The notes under the pieces are model-generated. The model worked only from the letters and a program-made list of their open reading frames with translations. It searched no databases and was not told the DNA's origin. This document shows positions 34,046-40,932 of a stretch of DNA of 40,932 nucleotides, in pieces. Source of the DNA: an archaeon (GTDB lineage Archaea; Thermoproteota; Nitrososphaeria; Nitrososphaerales; UBA183); the NCBI GenBank assembly GCA_021786335.1, contig JAJYNM010000076.1, forward strand, positions 1 through 40,932, given 5' to 3'. Each line of letters opens with the position of its first letter. Within the stretch, counting starts at the first letter, position 1. The position numbers and the translations under genes are program-made.

Positions 34046-36499
34046 TTGGGCGCGCTCGACACCCTACGGTCTTCCATCAGGCGGCCAACCCTTTCACGCC
34101 GTTCCGTAATGCTGACGATGGCGCTGGCGATAATCTTCTCCATCGCGGTCTTGATGAGATCCTATGCCGCGAAGTATGGTTTCTACCTCAATGAGTTCGA
34201 CCCCTATTATGACTACTATGCGGCCCAGCACATCGTGAACCTCGCTCACGAAGAGGGTTTGTACGCGGCCTTCTTCGCTAACCCAGCAGGGTGCGGCCCG
34301 ACCATCCTCACAAGTTGTCACAACCTGCAGGGCTATTTCTTCTGGCATGACATCCAGACATGGTTCCCAGTTGGGCGGAACGTAGCCGCGACTTCCCAGG
34401 ACGGCCTCCAGATTGGCGGGGCGATGATTTACCTGCTGGTCCACGATATCTTCGGCGTTCAGATAACCCTCTATGACCTCCTGATTGTACTGCCTGTGTT
34501 CTTCGGAGCGTTGACTTCAGTCCTATTCTACTTCGTAGTGAGGAAGATAGCCGGCGACGCGGCTGGTCTGTTCGCTGCGCTCGTCTTCGCGGTCTCTCCC
34601 CCCCTCATTGAAAGAGGGAACCTGGGATGGTACAAGTCAGAGCCCTTCACCATACTCCTCTTCGTAGCTGCGAGCTACATGTTGCTCACCGTCTTCGACA
34701 AAGAGAGGCCCGCGAGAGGACGGGTCCTCCGAGCCCTCGCAGGTGGGATTATGATGGGGTATGGCAACACCGCGTGGGGCGGTGGGAACTACTTCACCGC
34801 GGCGTTCGGCGTAGTCTTCCTTATCCTTCCATTCTTGAACATCGACCTCAGCGGTTACTCGCCTGCGATTGTCACATTCACCTCGGCCACCCTCTTCATG
34901 AGCGCTGTCTTCCCCTTCCCCGGCGTCCACTTGATCACCGACCCTGTGGGTCTTGCGCTGATCGGAGGGACCGTGTTCTTCCTTATCGCACAATGGGTTA
35001 AGGGCTGGGCGAAGCCGACCGAGTTCAGGCCTACTCTCTTCAAACTCCTTTTCGGCTTCGGTCTCGGCGGGCTCGCCCTACTGAGCTTCGGCCTGGTCGG
35101 AGGGCTGTCACTGAGATACCTCACCGTCTTGGACCCAGGGATAGTCGCATCAGGTACAACCGCTTCTGACGAACTCGTGAAGTCTGTCGCAGAGCAGGTG
35201 GTGCCTACGGGAGCTGACTATTTCACTTCCTATGCGATTCTCATGTCCTTTGGGATAGTGGGGGCTCTGGTGGCCTTCAAACGCAGAGGTATTCCGATGA
35301 TCTACGCCCTTGTGTTCGGCCTGACGGGCCTATACTTCTCAGCTTCGTTCTCTCGCCTGCTGGTCTATTCCTCTCTCGCGCTAGGAATCTTGGGAGGGAT
35401 TGGTTTCGCCGAGCTCGTCTTTGCCCTGGTAAAGCCGAACGCTACCGCTCTGGTCAAGAAAAAACAGGTGCCGACTTCACGCAACGAGATGAAAGTCGTC
35501 TTCTCGATAGCTGTCATAGCCCTGCTCGTACTACCGGCAGGTACCTACTGGATTCCCAATCCTGTCCAGTGCACCTCCAGCGGGCAGCTCTTCTGCGACA
35601 ACAGTCCTGCCGACTCTGGGGTGAGCATCACCAACGGGGCGACCATCTACTCTCGGGGCGGGTTCCCTGACTGGATAGACACACTCCAGTGGATGAGACA
35701 AAACACGCCGACTAACTCCGTAATCATCGCCTGGTGGGATTACGGCTACTGGATTGCGGTCATGGGAAACAGGACCACTTTGATAGATAACGCCACCATC
35801 AACAGCTCCAGGATTGCGCAGGTGGGTCGGCTTTTAATGTCCAACTCCACGCAGGCAGCGGCCATGGCTCAGAGCATGACAGACGGCAGGCCGACCTATG
35901 TCGCCATATTCATCACGGGCAGCATAATGCCCGTCTCCTCGTCTACAACTGGCACGTCCTACTACTACATATTGCAGGTCCCGAGCGGGGGCGGGTTCAC
36001 CGCAGGCGGCGGGGACGAGAGCAAGAAGCAGTGGTTTATACGCATCGGCGGGCTGAACGAGTCAACTTACTTAGAGTGCCCCACAGCCGGCGCTCCACCA
36101 TGCACCGGCGTCGATGACTTCAACCTGACCCCCTACGGAGCAGATAGCTCACTCTTCGGCCAGCTCCTCCCATTCCGTTACGCAGGATGGCTCGTCCCCT
36201 CGTCGTCGAACACCGGCACCGTCTGTGCCAACTTATTCTACTGCTCCTTCTCTTCGACCTACCAGCAAGCGAGTAACGGTGCTCCGCCCTACCAGGCGTT
36301 CGCCTATCCGGGCACCCTCACCTATCCGTCTAACAGCACCGGTCCGTTCAGGCTCGCGTACATATCTCCCAGTTTCTCCCTGGCACAGCAGGGCATCTCG
36401 GGGACTTCTGCAGGCAACCCATGCCCAGGTGACACGTCTCTCCAGTGCTTCAACACAATTCTGGTCTATCAATTGGTCCCAGGCAACTACACCGCCTGA
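34046..36499 (+). CDS. aglB: Oligosaccharyltransferase AglB/Stt3
   Basis: Transfers a lipid-linked glycan to Asn in N-x-S/T sequons outside the cell membrane. The 817-residue protein has an N-terminal membrane domain of a dozen or so helices with the metal-binding first-loop motif EFDPYYD (50-56), and an extracellular C-terminal domain with the hallmark WWDYGYW (563-569). The C-terminal part carries several N-x-S/T sequons and Cys pairs (PVQCTSSGQLFCDN; CPTAGAPPC), so it may be glycosylated and disulphide-bonded itself. TTG start from promoter position. It has its own promoter and converges on nop10. Confidence 0.94.
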   Translation: MGALDTLRSSIRRPTLSRRSVMLTMALAIIFSIAVLMRSYAAKYGFYLNEFDPYYDYYAAQHIVNLAHEEGLYAAFFANPAGCGPTILTSCHNLQGYFFWHDIQTWFPVGRNVAATSQDGLQIGGAMIYLLVHDIFGVQITLYDLLIVLPVFFGALTSVLFYFVVRKIAGDAAGLFAALVFAVSPPLIERGNLGWYKSEPFTILLFVAASYMLLTVFDKERPARGRVLRALAGGIMMGYGNTAWGGGNYFTAAFGVVFLILPFLNIDLSGYSPAIVTFTSATLFMSAVFPFPGVHLITDPVGLALIGGTVFFLIAQWVKGWAKPTEFRPTLFKLLFGFGLGGLALLSFGLVGGLSLRYLTVLDPGIVASGTTASDELVKSVAEQVVPTGADYFTSYAILMSFGIVGALVAFKRRGIPMIYALVFGLTGLYFSASFSRLLVYSSLALGILGGIGFAELVFALVKPNATALVKKKQVPTSRNEMKVVFSIAVIALLVLPAGTYWIPNPVQCTSSGQLFCDNSPADSGVSITNGATIYSRGGFPDWIDTLQWMRQNTPTNSVIIAWWDYGYWIAVMGNRTTLIDNATINSSRIAQVGRLLMSNSTQAAAMAQSMTDGRPTYVAIFITGSIMPVSSSTTGTSYYYILQVPSGGGFTAGGGDESKKQWFIRIGGLNESTYLECPTAGAPPCTGVDDFNLTPYGADSSLFGQLLPFRYAGWLVPSSSNTGTVCANLFYCSFSSTYQQASNGAPPYQAFAYPGTLTYPSNSTGPFRLAYISPSFSLAQQGISGTSAGNPCPGDTSLQCFNTILVYQLVPGNYTA

Positions 36500-36507
36500 G
36501 TCCTCTC

Positions 36508-36527
36508 AGCCTTATTTCAGTTAGGCT
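36508..36527. terminator. Possible two-way terminator between aglB and nop10
   Basis: AGCCT 36508-36512 and AGGCT 36523-36527 enclose an AT-rich 10-nt loop, in the gap between two convergent genes. The stem is short, so this is only suggestive. Confidence 0.3.
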
Positions 36528-36579
36528 CTGCGGACAGGTCATGGTCAAGTGGCGTATGTTCAGGTGCGGGTTCGGAGAT

Positions 36580-36774
36580 TCAGGCGCTCGCGGCATCTGT
36601 CGGCTTTTCCGACCGTCCTTCTTCGTAAGCCAGCGGGCTCCGATACCTCGCGTATCTGTCGTCAGGCGAGTAGCGAGCGGGATGGACCGTGACGGCCTTT
36701 GCCCCACAGATGGGGCAGCTATCAGCCAGCGTGTATCTGCCACACTGGGTGCACTTCAACATCAGGCCCCTCAA
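36580..36774 (-). CDS. nop10: Ribosome biogenesis protein Nop10
   Basis: Core component of H/ACA ribonucleoproteins that guide pseudouridylation of rRNA. The 64-residue protein shows LKCTQCGRYTLADSCPICGAKAVTVHP (zinc-binding C-x2-C twice) and ARYSPDDRYARYR, which contacts Cbf5. ATG 36774 overlaps the eIF2-alpha stop (ATGA); ATG 36762 would fit family length better. The C-terminal dozen residues extend a little past the usual end. Confidence 0.92.
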   Translation of the reverse strand: MRGLMLKCTQCGRYTLADSCPICGAKAVTVHPARYSPDDRYARYRSPLAYEEGRSEKPTDAASA

Positions 36775-37571
36775 GACGACCCGCCATACTTCCTCGATAT
36801 CTCTCGTTTGAAGCTGAAGGCGTCATGCTTACCCACGCCGTCCTTGATCTTCTCGAGTACTGCGTCCATCGCCTTTTCGGCCTGTTTGTAATCGTCGGCT
36901 GTTATCCTCACCCTGTAGTGCGGAGCCCCTGCATAGGTGATGCGGACATCCGCAGACGGAGTGGATGCAGCCGCCAGGAGGGTCTTCTTCACTTGCTCTA
37001 TCCCCTCAGGGGACCTTGAAGACACCTCCACCAGCGCTCCAACCTCGTACCTGGGGGGTATGATTTTCTCTGATGCGATTTCGGCTATGGCCTTTGTCTC
37101 CCTATCCATGAGCCCAGCCCCCGAGAGCCCTTCGGCGCCTCTCCTAGCAGCTGTCTCCAGAGAGGCGTACAATGTTCCGAACTCCCCCTCGAGTTTCTGT
37201 TTCAGTTCCCTTACATGGACTTCATCAATCCCAATCTTCTTGCTCACGGCGTCGATGATAGTCAGCGCCCTCTCCTCACGCTTCCACTCAATCACCTTCT
37301 GGCGCCTCTCCTCATTGGTCACCTGTCTAAGTGAAAGGTCGATCTCCCTGCGCACCCTGTTCACCCTGATTACCTTCAGGATGAGTTTCTGTGAGACTTT
37401 GGCCACCCTGTCGATGTTCCTGACCCAGCCGGTGGAAATCTCAGAGACGTGCAAGAACCCGTTAGTCCCATCGTATTGGTCCAGGTTGACATAGATGCCG
37501 TGTGACGTAATCTCTCTGACTGTGCAGACTACAATCTCGCCCGGGTCGGGGAGTGACCTATCTTCGCCCAC
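36771..37571 (-). CDS. eif2a: Translation initiation factor 2 alpha subunit
   Basis: Part of the aIF2 heterotrimer that delivers initiator tRNA. The 266-residue protein has an S1/OB domain (GEIVVCTVREITSHGIYVNL; GFLHVSEISTGW), a helical domain and a C-terminal alpha/beta domain ending VGKHDAFSFKRE. The start is a GTG at 37571, 34 nt after rps27e. It is in the standard archaeal L44e-S27e-eIF2a-Nop10 cluster. Confidence 0.95.
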   Translation of the reverse strand: MGEDRSLPDPGEIVVCTVREITSHGIYVNLDQYDGTNGFLHVSEISTGWVRNIDRVAKVSQKLILKVIRVNRVRREIDLSLRQVTNEERRQKVIEWKREERALTIIDAVSKKIGIDEVHVRELKQKLEGEFGTLYASLETAARRGAEGLSGAGLMDRETKAIAEIASEKIIPPRYEVGALVEVSSRSPEGIEQVKKTLLAAASTPSADVRITYAGAPHYRVRITADDYKQAEKAMDAVLEKIKDGVGKHDAFSFKREISRKYGGSS

Positions 37572-37605
37572 GTCTTCATCGGCCTTTCAGGTGGTATTTC
37601 TCGGT

Positions 37606-37803
37606 TTAGCCAAGCCGCTTGACCACAGTGGCCAGGACCACCGACTTGCCGCCCTTGCTCTCGGCGAGCTTCCTCCCACACCCTCTGCATCCGATGTCCT
37701 TGGCCGAGTTCGTGAAGAGTATCCTCTCCTCGCCGCAATCGGGGCACTTGACGAGCAGAAATGAACTCCTTGTCTTGGGTATCGGCTCCCGGTCGCGTTT
37801 CAT
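37606..37803 (-). CDS. rps27e: Ribosomal protein S27e
   Basis: Small-subunit zinc-ribbon protein of 65 residues: FLLVKCPDCGEERILF with C20/C23 and IGCRGCGRKLAE with C39/C42. The ATG overlaps the L44e stop (ATGA), so the two are translationally coupled. Confidence 0.96.
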   Translation of the reverse strand: MKRDREPIPKTRSSFLLVKCPDCGEERILFTNSAKDIGCRGCGRKLAESKGGKSVVLATVVKRLG

Positions 37804-38078
37804 GCAGCTATCTCCGCTTTCCGCAGTCTGATGCCGTCGCGCATGCTTTCACGATTGCATTCTTTGCACTTCAAACGTAGGGTCGCCTTCTTGGTAGTCT
37901 TTGCTGTTCGAATCAGTTCGGGGAACTTTTGGCCGCCATACCCGCGCTTCCTTCCCGCCTGTCTTCTGGCTCCCCACGACCCCGCGCGTTCTTTCCCTCT
38001 CTTGTAAAGCCCGACAGAGTGGCTGGTATGATGTTTACACCAACGGCAGTAGGTGCTCATTTCCTTTGGGAATTTCAT
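37800..38078 (-). CDS. rpl44e: Ribosomal protein L44e
   Basis: Large-subunit protein of 92 residues, shows MSTYCRWCKHHTSH (C11/C14), the basic RKRGYGGQKFPEL and LRLKCKECNRE (C71/C74). The ATG at 38078 has a GGTGAG Shine-Dalgarno a few bases upstream and a TATA box (ACTTAAATGC) at 38113-38122; with about 13 nt of leader it is one of the few genes here with a clear ribosome binding site. Confidence 0.96.
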   Translation of the reverse strand: MKFPKEMSTYCRWCKHHTSHSVGLYKRGKERAGSWGARRQAGRKRGYGGQKFPELIRTAKTTKKATLRLKCKECNRESMRDGIRLRKAEIAA

Positions 38079-38112
38079 ATTCTCACCGAAGCGGATTGGC
38101 CCCGGTCTCGCT

Positions 38113-38122
38113 CATGCATTTA
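38113..38122 (-). promoter_or_regulatory. TATA box of the rpl44e operon
   Basis: On the minus strand ACTTAAATGC, about 26 bp before a predicted transcript start near 38091. It drives rpl44e-rps27e-eif2a-nop10. Confidence 0.6.
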
Positions 38123-38236
38123 AGTTTGGCTCGTTCTCCGTTCTCTGGTCATTCGCCTCAGATTATGCCATGAGGCTGTTGATGGGTCTTCAGTTTCAGG
38201 CGGTGTATGTTCGCTTCGAAGTATTCCTGCCAACGC

Positions 38237-38244
38237 TTATTATC
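38237..38244 (+). promoter_or_regulatory. TATA-like element of pcna
   Basis: TTATTATC predicts a transcript start near 38267, about 16 nt before the TTG at 38283. A weak purine run (GAAGGA) lies just before the start. Confidence 0.45.
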
Positions 38245-38282
38245 CAATCCCAGTTGACTAAGACGAAGGAACCCGACACACC

Positions 38283-39038
38283 TTGTTTCTAGCAAGGACA
38301 TCCAGCTCTGTTGAATGGCGGGCGGTAGCTGCAGCAGTCAAGACACTGGTCGAGGAAGCGACTTTTGACGCGAATTCAGAGGGGATCACCTTCCGGGCCA
38401 TGGACCCCTCACACGTCGCACTAGTCGATCTCGCATGGCCGGTCTCTGCATGGGCTGCCTATGAGTGTGACAAGCCGTTCCGGTTCTCCATACGCGTCGA
38501 AGACTTGGTCCGGACCATCGGGCGGGCTGAGAACAAGGACAGCGTAGAGATTTCATCAGGAGAGGACGACAGCATCATGATAAAATTCACCAACGGTTAC
38601 AAGCGTGAGTTCAACATACACCTGATAGAGAGCACCGCAGCCTCCGCCCCGCTCCCCAAGCTCGAGTTTGACACAAAGATGACACTGACAAAGAGCATAT
38701 TGGAGAAAGTTCTCGGAGACGTGTCAGTCGTCTCCGACCAGATTACACTCACAGCGACGAAGGACAAGCTGACGTTTTCAGGCAAGAGCGACATCGGAAA
38801 GGCCGAAATCTCGCTCGCGAAGAACGACGCAGATGTCCTCGAACTGCAGTCCAATGCCGAAAGCAAGGCTACTTACTCCACTGACTACATCTCGGGGATT
38901 CTAAAGGCCCTGGGCGGGGTCGTAGACACGGTCGAACTGGAGTATTCTACCAAGAAGCCAGTCCGCCTGATGCTGAAGTTGAACGATCAGGGTGCTAAGA
39001 TGGCGTACTTCCTCGCGCCTAGGGTCTCATCCGACTGA
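38283..39038 (+). CDS. pcn: DNA polymerase sliding clamp PCNA
   Basis: Trimeric ring that tethers polymerase, ligase and nucleases to DNA. The 251-residue protein shows LVEEATFDANSEGITFRAMDPSHVALVDL, the start of the first clamp domain, an acidic interdomain region (LIESTAASAPLPKLEFD) and the C-terminal MAYFLAPRVSSD. Start is a TTG giving MFLARTSSSVEWRAV. It is divergent from the ribosomal protein operon. Confidence 0.96.
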   Translation: MFLARTSSSVEWRAVAAAVKTLVEEATFDANSEGITFRAMDPSHVALVDLAWPVSAWAAYECDKPFRFSIRVEDLVRTIGRAENKDSVEISSGEDDSIMIKFTNGYKREFNIHLIESTAASAPLPKLEFDTKMTLTKSILEKVLGDVSVVSDQITLTATKDKLTFSGKSDIGKAEISLAKNDADVLELQSNAESKATYSTDYISGILKALGGVVDTVELEYSTKKPVRLMLKLNDQGAKMAYFLAPRVSSD

Positions 39039-39069
39039 GGTCGCTGCCGACCCTGTATACTTGGACTCG

Positions 39070-39095
39070 CATGATGCTTGTGGCTCCGCATCATG
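39070..39095 (+). terminator. Hairpin after pcna
   Basis: CATGATGC 39070-39077 and GCATCATG 39088-39095 form a perfect 8-bp stem with a 10-nt loop 32 bp after the pcna stop; a TTTCGCGAAA palindrome follows at 39100-39109. It could end pcna transcription or mark a regulatory site before the amidase gene. No T tract. Confidence 0.4.
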
Positions 39096-39195
39096 GGGGT
39101 TTCGCGAAAACTAGCCCGGTCGCCCGCGCATATTCGACAATATGGCATCCTTCTGCAAACGGTTTTACCTTTCACAATCGTACCTTCACAGGTCG

Positions 39196-40704
39196 TTGAT
39201 CAGCCGCCTCGAAGAAGCGACGATACTAGAACTGCAAGCAGCCATGGAGGCTGGGAAACTCACTTCGAGAGCCTTGGTCCAAGAATATCTCGACCGGATT
39301 GCCAAACTAGACAAGGCTGGACCTAGGCTGAACTCGATTGCCGAAGTAAACCCTGACGCTCTAGTGATAGCCCGACGCTTGGACGAAGAGAGGGTGAAGA
39401 CAGGCCCGCGAGGGCCGCTGCATGGTATCCCTGTGCTTCTGAAGGACAATATCGCCACTACTGACAAGATGGAGACCACCGCAGGTTCACTAGCCCTGAT
39501 AGGCTCCAGGCCTAGTCGGGAAGCATATGTCGTGAAGAAGCTCCGTGAGGCGGGAGCAGTGATACTCGGGAAGACCAACCTCAGCGAGTGGGCCAACTTC
39601 CGCTCCAGCAACTCTTCCAGCGGATGGAGTGCCCGCGGAGGACAGGTACGCAACCCATATGCCCTGGATCGGTCCCCCTGTGGTTCAAGCTCAGGCTCGG
39701 CAGTGGCCGCGGCTGCCAACCTAGCTGCGGCTGCCGTCGGCACGGAGACCGACGGCTCGGTGCTCTGCCCTTCCTCGGTCAATGGTATCGTAGGCATCAA
39801 GACCACCTTGGGACTCATTTCGCGCGCAGGGGTGGTACCAATAGCCCACAGTCAGGACACAGTTGGCCCGATGGCGAGGACGGTCGAAGACGCCGCCGTC
39901 CTTCTGGGTGCGATGGCGGGCGAAGACAGAATGGACCCGTCAACCCGGTCAGGCATCGGAAAGTCGCATCGCGACTATACCAAGTTCCTCGATTGCGATG
40001 GGATGAGGGGGGTGCGGCTTGGAGTCCCACGTGAGGTATATTTTGGGTACAGTGACAAAGCCGACGCCATAGCGGAAGCTGCGATAGGTGTGATGCGGAG
40101 GATGGGTGCCACAATCGTTGACCCAGCCGACATCCCTTCGGCGAAGCATATGGACGAAGGCGAGATGACCGTCCTCTTGCACGAGTTCAAGGCCGATCTG
40201 AACCGATATCTTTCACGGCTCGCGTCCTCGAAGGTGCGGTCGCTGAAAGATGTCATTGCGTTCAACGAGAAGCACAAGGAGAAGGAATTGAAATATTTCG
40301 GCCAGGATTTGTTCCTCAAGGCGGAGGCGACCATCGGCCTGAAGGACAGAGTGTATCAGACTGCGCTGAAAAAGAACCACAGATTGTCAAGGAAGGAGGG
40401 GATTGATTATGTCATGGACAAGCACCACCTGGACGCCCTGGTGGCCCTGACAGGGGCGCCTGCATGGGTGATAGATCACGTCGACGGTGACCACGGCATA
40501 GGGGGTTCGTCCCAGCCCACCGCCCTGGCAGGCTACCCCGCAATCACCGTTCCTGCTGGGTTCGTGTTCGGTCTCCCTGTGGGTATCACTTTTATGGGTC
40601 GGGCTTACAGCGAGCCTATCCTGATCAGGCTCGCTTATGCATTCGAGCAGGCGAGCCGCCACCGGACCCCTCCAAAGTACCCTCCAACAACGGCTTCTGA
40701 GTAG
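39196..40704 (+). CDS. Amidase-signature family protein
   Basis: A hydrolase of about 502 residues with the Ser-cisSer-Lys triad region: catalytic lysine in GIPVLLKDNIATT, then CGSSSGSAVAAAA and GTETDGSVLCPSSVNGIVGIKTT. It resembles bacterial stand-alone amidases more than GatA, and no gatB/gatC is adjacent, so tRNA amidation is unlikely; the substrate is unknown. I prefer TTG 39196 (MISRLEEATILELQAAMEAG), which fits the family N-terminus and a TATA-like GGTTTTAC at 39161-39168; an ATG at 39142 in the same frame would add 18 atypical residues. Confidence 0.85.
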   Translation: MISRLEEATILELQAAMEAGKLTSRALVQEYLDRIAKLDKAGPRLNSIAEVNPDALVIARRLDEERVKTGPRGPLHGIPVLLKDNIATTDKMETTAGSLALIGSRPSREAYVVKKLREAGAVILGKTNLSEWANFRSSNSSSGWSARGGQVRNPYALDRSPCGSSSGSAVAAAANLAAAAVGTETDGSVLCPSSVNGIVGIKTTLGLISRAGVVPIAHSQDTVGPMARTVEDAAVLLGAMAGEDRMDPSTRSGIGKSHRDYTKFLDCDGMRGVRLGVPREVYFGYSDKADAIAEAAIGVMRRMGATIVDPADIPSAKHMDEGEMTVLLHEFKADLNRYLSRLASSKVRSLKDVIAFNEKHKEKELKYFGQDLFLKAEATIGLKDRVYQTALKKNHRLSRKEGIDYVMDKHHLDALVALTGAPAWVIDHVDGDHGIGGSSQPTALAGYPAITVPAGFVFGLPVGITFMGRAYSEPILIRLAYAFEQASRHRTPPKYPPTTASE

Positions 40705-40873
40705 AGATGCCGTACCACCTGCTGTCCCCCCATGGTCTTCGCTGCGGCACCAAATCCTCCACGAAGCCTTGCGACAAAATTAAGCTCCCCTGATTCTTCT
40801 TGACCGGCCGACGATATCTGTCCGTTGATGCGGTCCCTGTTACAAGCCTGTTCAGGCGCCGACACGCTCGGGG

Positions 40874-40881
40874 TTAAATGA
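40874..40881 (+). promoter_or_regulatory. TATA-like element near the window end
   Basis: TTAAATGA lies about 28 bases before a TTG at 40906 that opens a frame running off the window (MTERHTTDE). This matches the leaderless promoter pattern of this segment and probably starts the next gene. The rest of 40705-40873 holds nothing I recognise. Confidence 0.35.
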
Positions 40882-40905
40882 AGCGTGACGCACCGCTCCT
40901 CTCTG

Positions 40906-40932
40906 TTGACCGAGAGGCACACCACCGACGAG
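40906..40932 (+). CDS. Possible start of the next gene (partial)
   Basis: Nine codons from TTG 40906 to the window end. The only support is position: a TATA-like element 26-30 bases upstream. Product unknown. Confidence 0.25.

Noticed and set aside
39142..40704. GatA subunit of the tRNA amidotransferase
   Set aside because: The amidase signature is shared, but no GatB/GatC lies nearby and the N- and C-termini look like stand-alone amidases.
1..40932. CRISPR array, insertion sequence, integrase or prophage
   Set aside because: No regularly spaced repeats, transposase-like frames or terminal inverted repeats were seen.

Overview
The window reads as a chromosome segment of a GC-rich archaeon, probably a TACK-group member with a Thaumarchaeota/Nitrososphaeria-like or Bathyarchaeia-like character. 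Exact placement is not possible by eye. Evidence for an archaeon: PCNA, ribosomal proteins L44e and S27e, eIF2-alpha and Nop10 in their usual archaeal order; an AglB/Stt3 oligosaccharyltransferase; CofE (coenzyme F420); the archaeal early shikimate route; a GHMP-type shikimate kinase; and archaeal TATA boxes about 26 bp upstream of starts. Most transcripts look leaderless, and GTG/TTG starts are common.

Layout. 1-2088: a frame-broken small gene, an acetamidase/formamidase-type gene and a GC-rich intergenic stretch full of inverted repeats. 2089-4549: pheA, then a divergent pair of an AspRS-derived asparagine synthetase and an Lrp/AsnC regulator with a palindrome between their promoters. 4684-15919: one tightly packed operon on the + strand, running aspartokinase, aspartate-semialdehyde dehydrogenase, AroA', AroB', AroD, AroE, AroK, AroA, AroC, a chorismate mutase-aminotransferase fusion and prephenate dehydrogenase. 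15916-22327: a complete trpEGDCFBA operon on the - strand, meeting the first operon on a shared CTAG stop. 22328-27843: accessory region with SRPBCC, rhomboid and LMW-phosphatase-like genes, an aldo/keto reductase, a bacterial-looking pyruvate oxidase, and decayed-looking fragments. 28113-32396: a cluster on the - strand with cofE, a 59-aa zinc ribbon, topoisomerase I, a small zinc finger and a membrane protein, facing a RecA-like protein without a normal Walker A. 32451-36499: gcvT, gcvH, aglB. 36580-39038: rpl44e-rps27e-eif2a-nop10 divergent from pcna. 39196-40704: an amidase.

How it works together. Archaeal aromatic synthesis begins from aspartate semialdehyde rather than erythrose-4-phosphate plus PEP. 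This explains why aspartokinase and ASA dehydrogenase head the aro operon. With pheA 2 kb away and the trp operon abutting, almost everything from aspartate to Phe, Tyr and Trp lies in about 20 kb; the enzyme making the second AroA' substrate is not seen.

The most interesting feature is the 5' leader of that operon (4714-4835). In a genome segment where nearly every gene looks leaderless, this transcript should carry about 120 nt of leader. It encodes a 20-residue peptide ending in an aromatic-rich stretch (W, F, F, F, Y, W). Its last codons pair with downstream sequence, and the overlapping stem covers the aspartokinase initiation region. The two stems form either mutually exclusive hairpins or an H-type pseudoknot. 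This is a candidate archaeal attenuator or riboswitch-like control element for aromatic amino acids.
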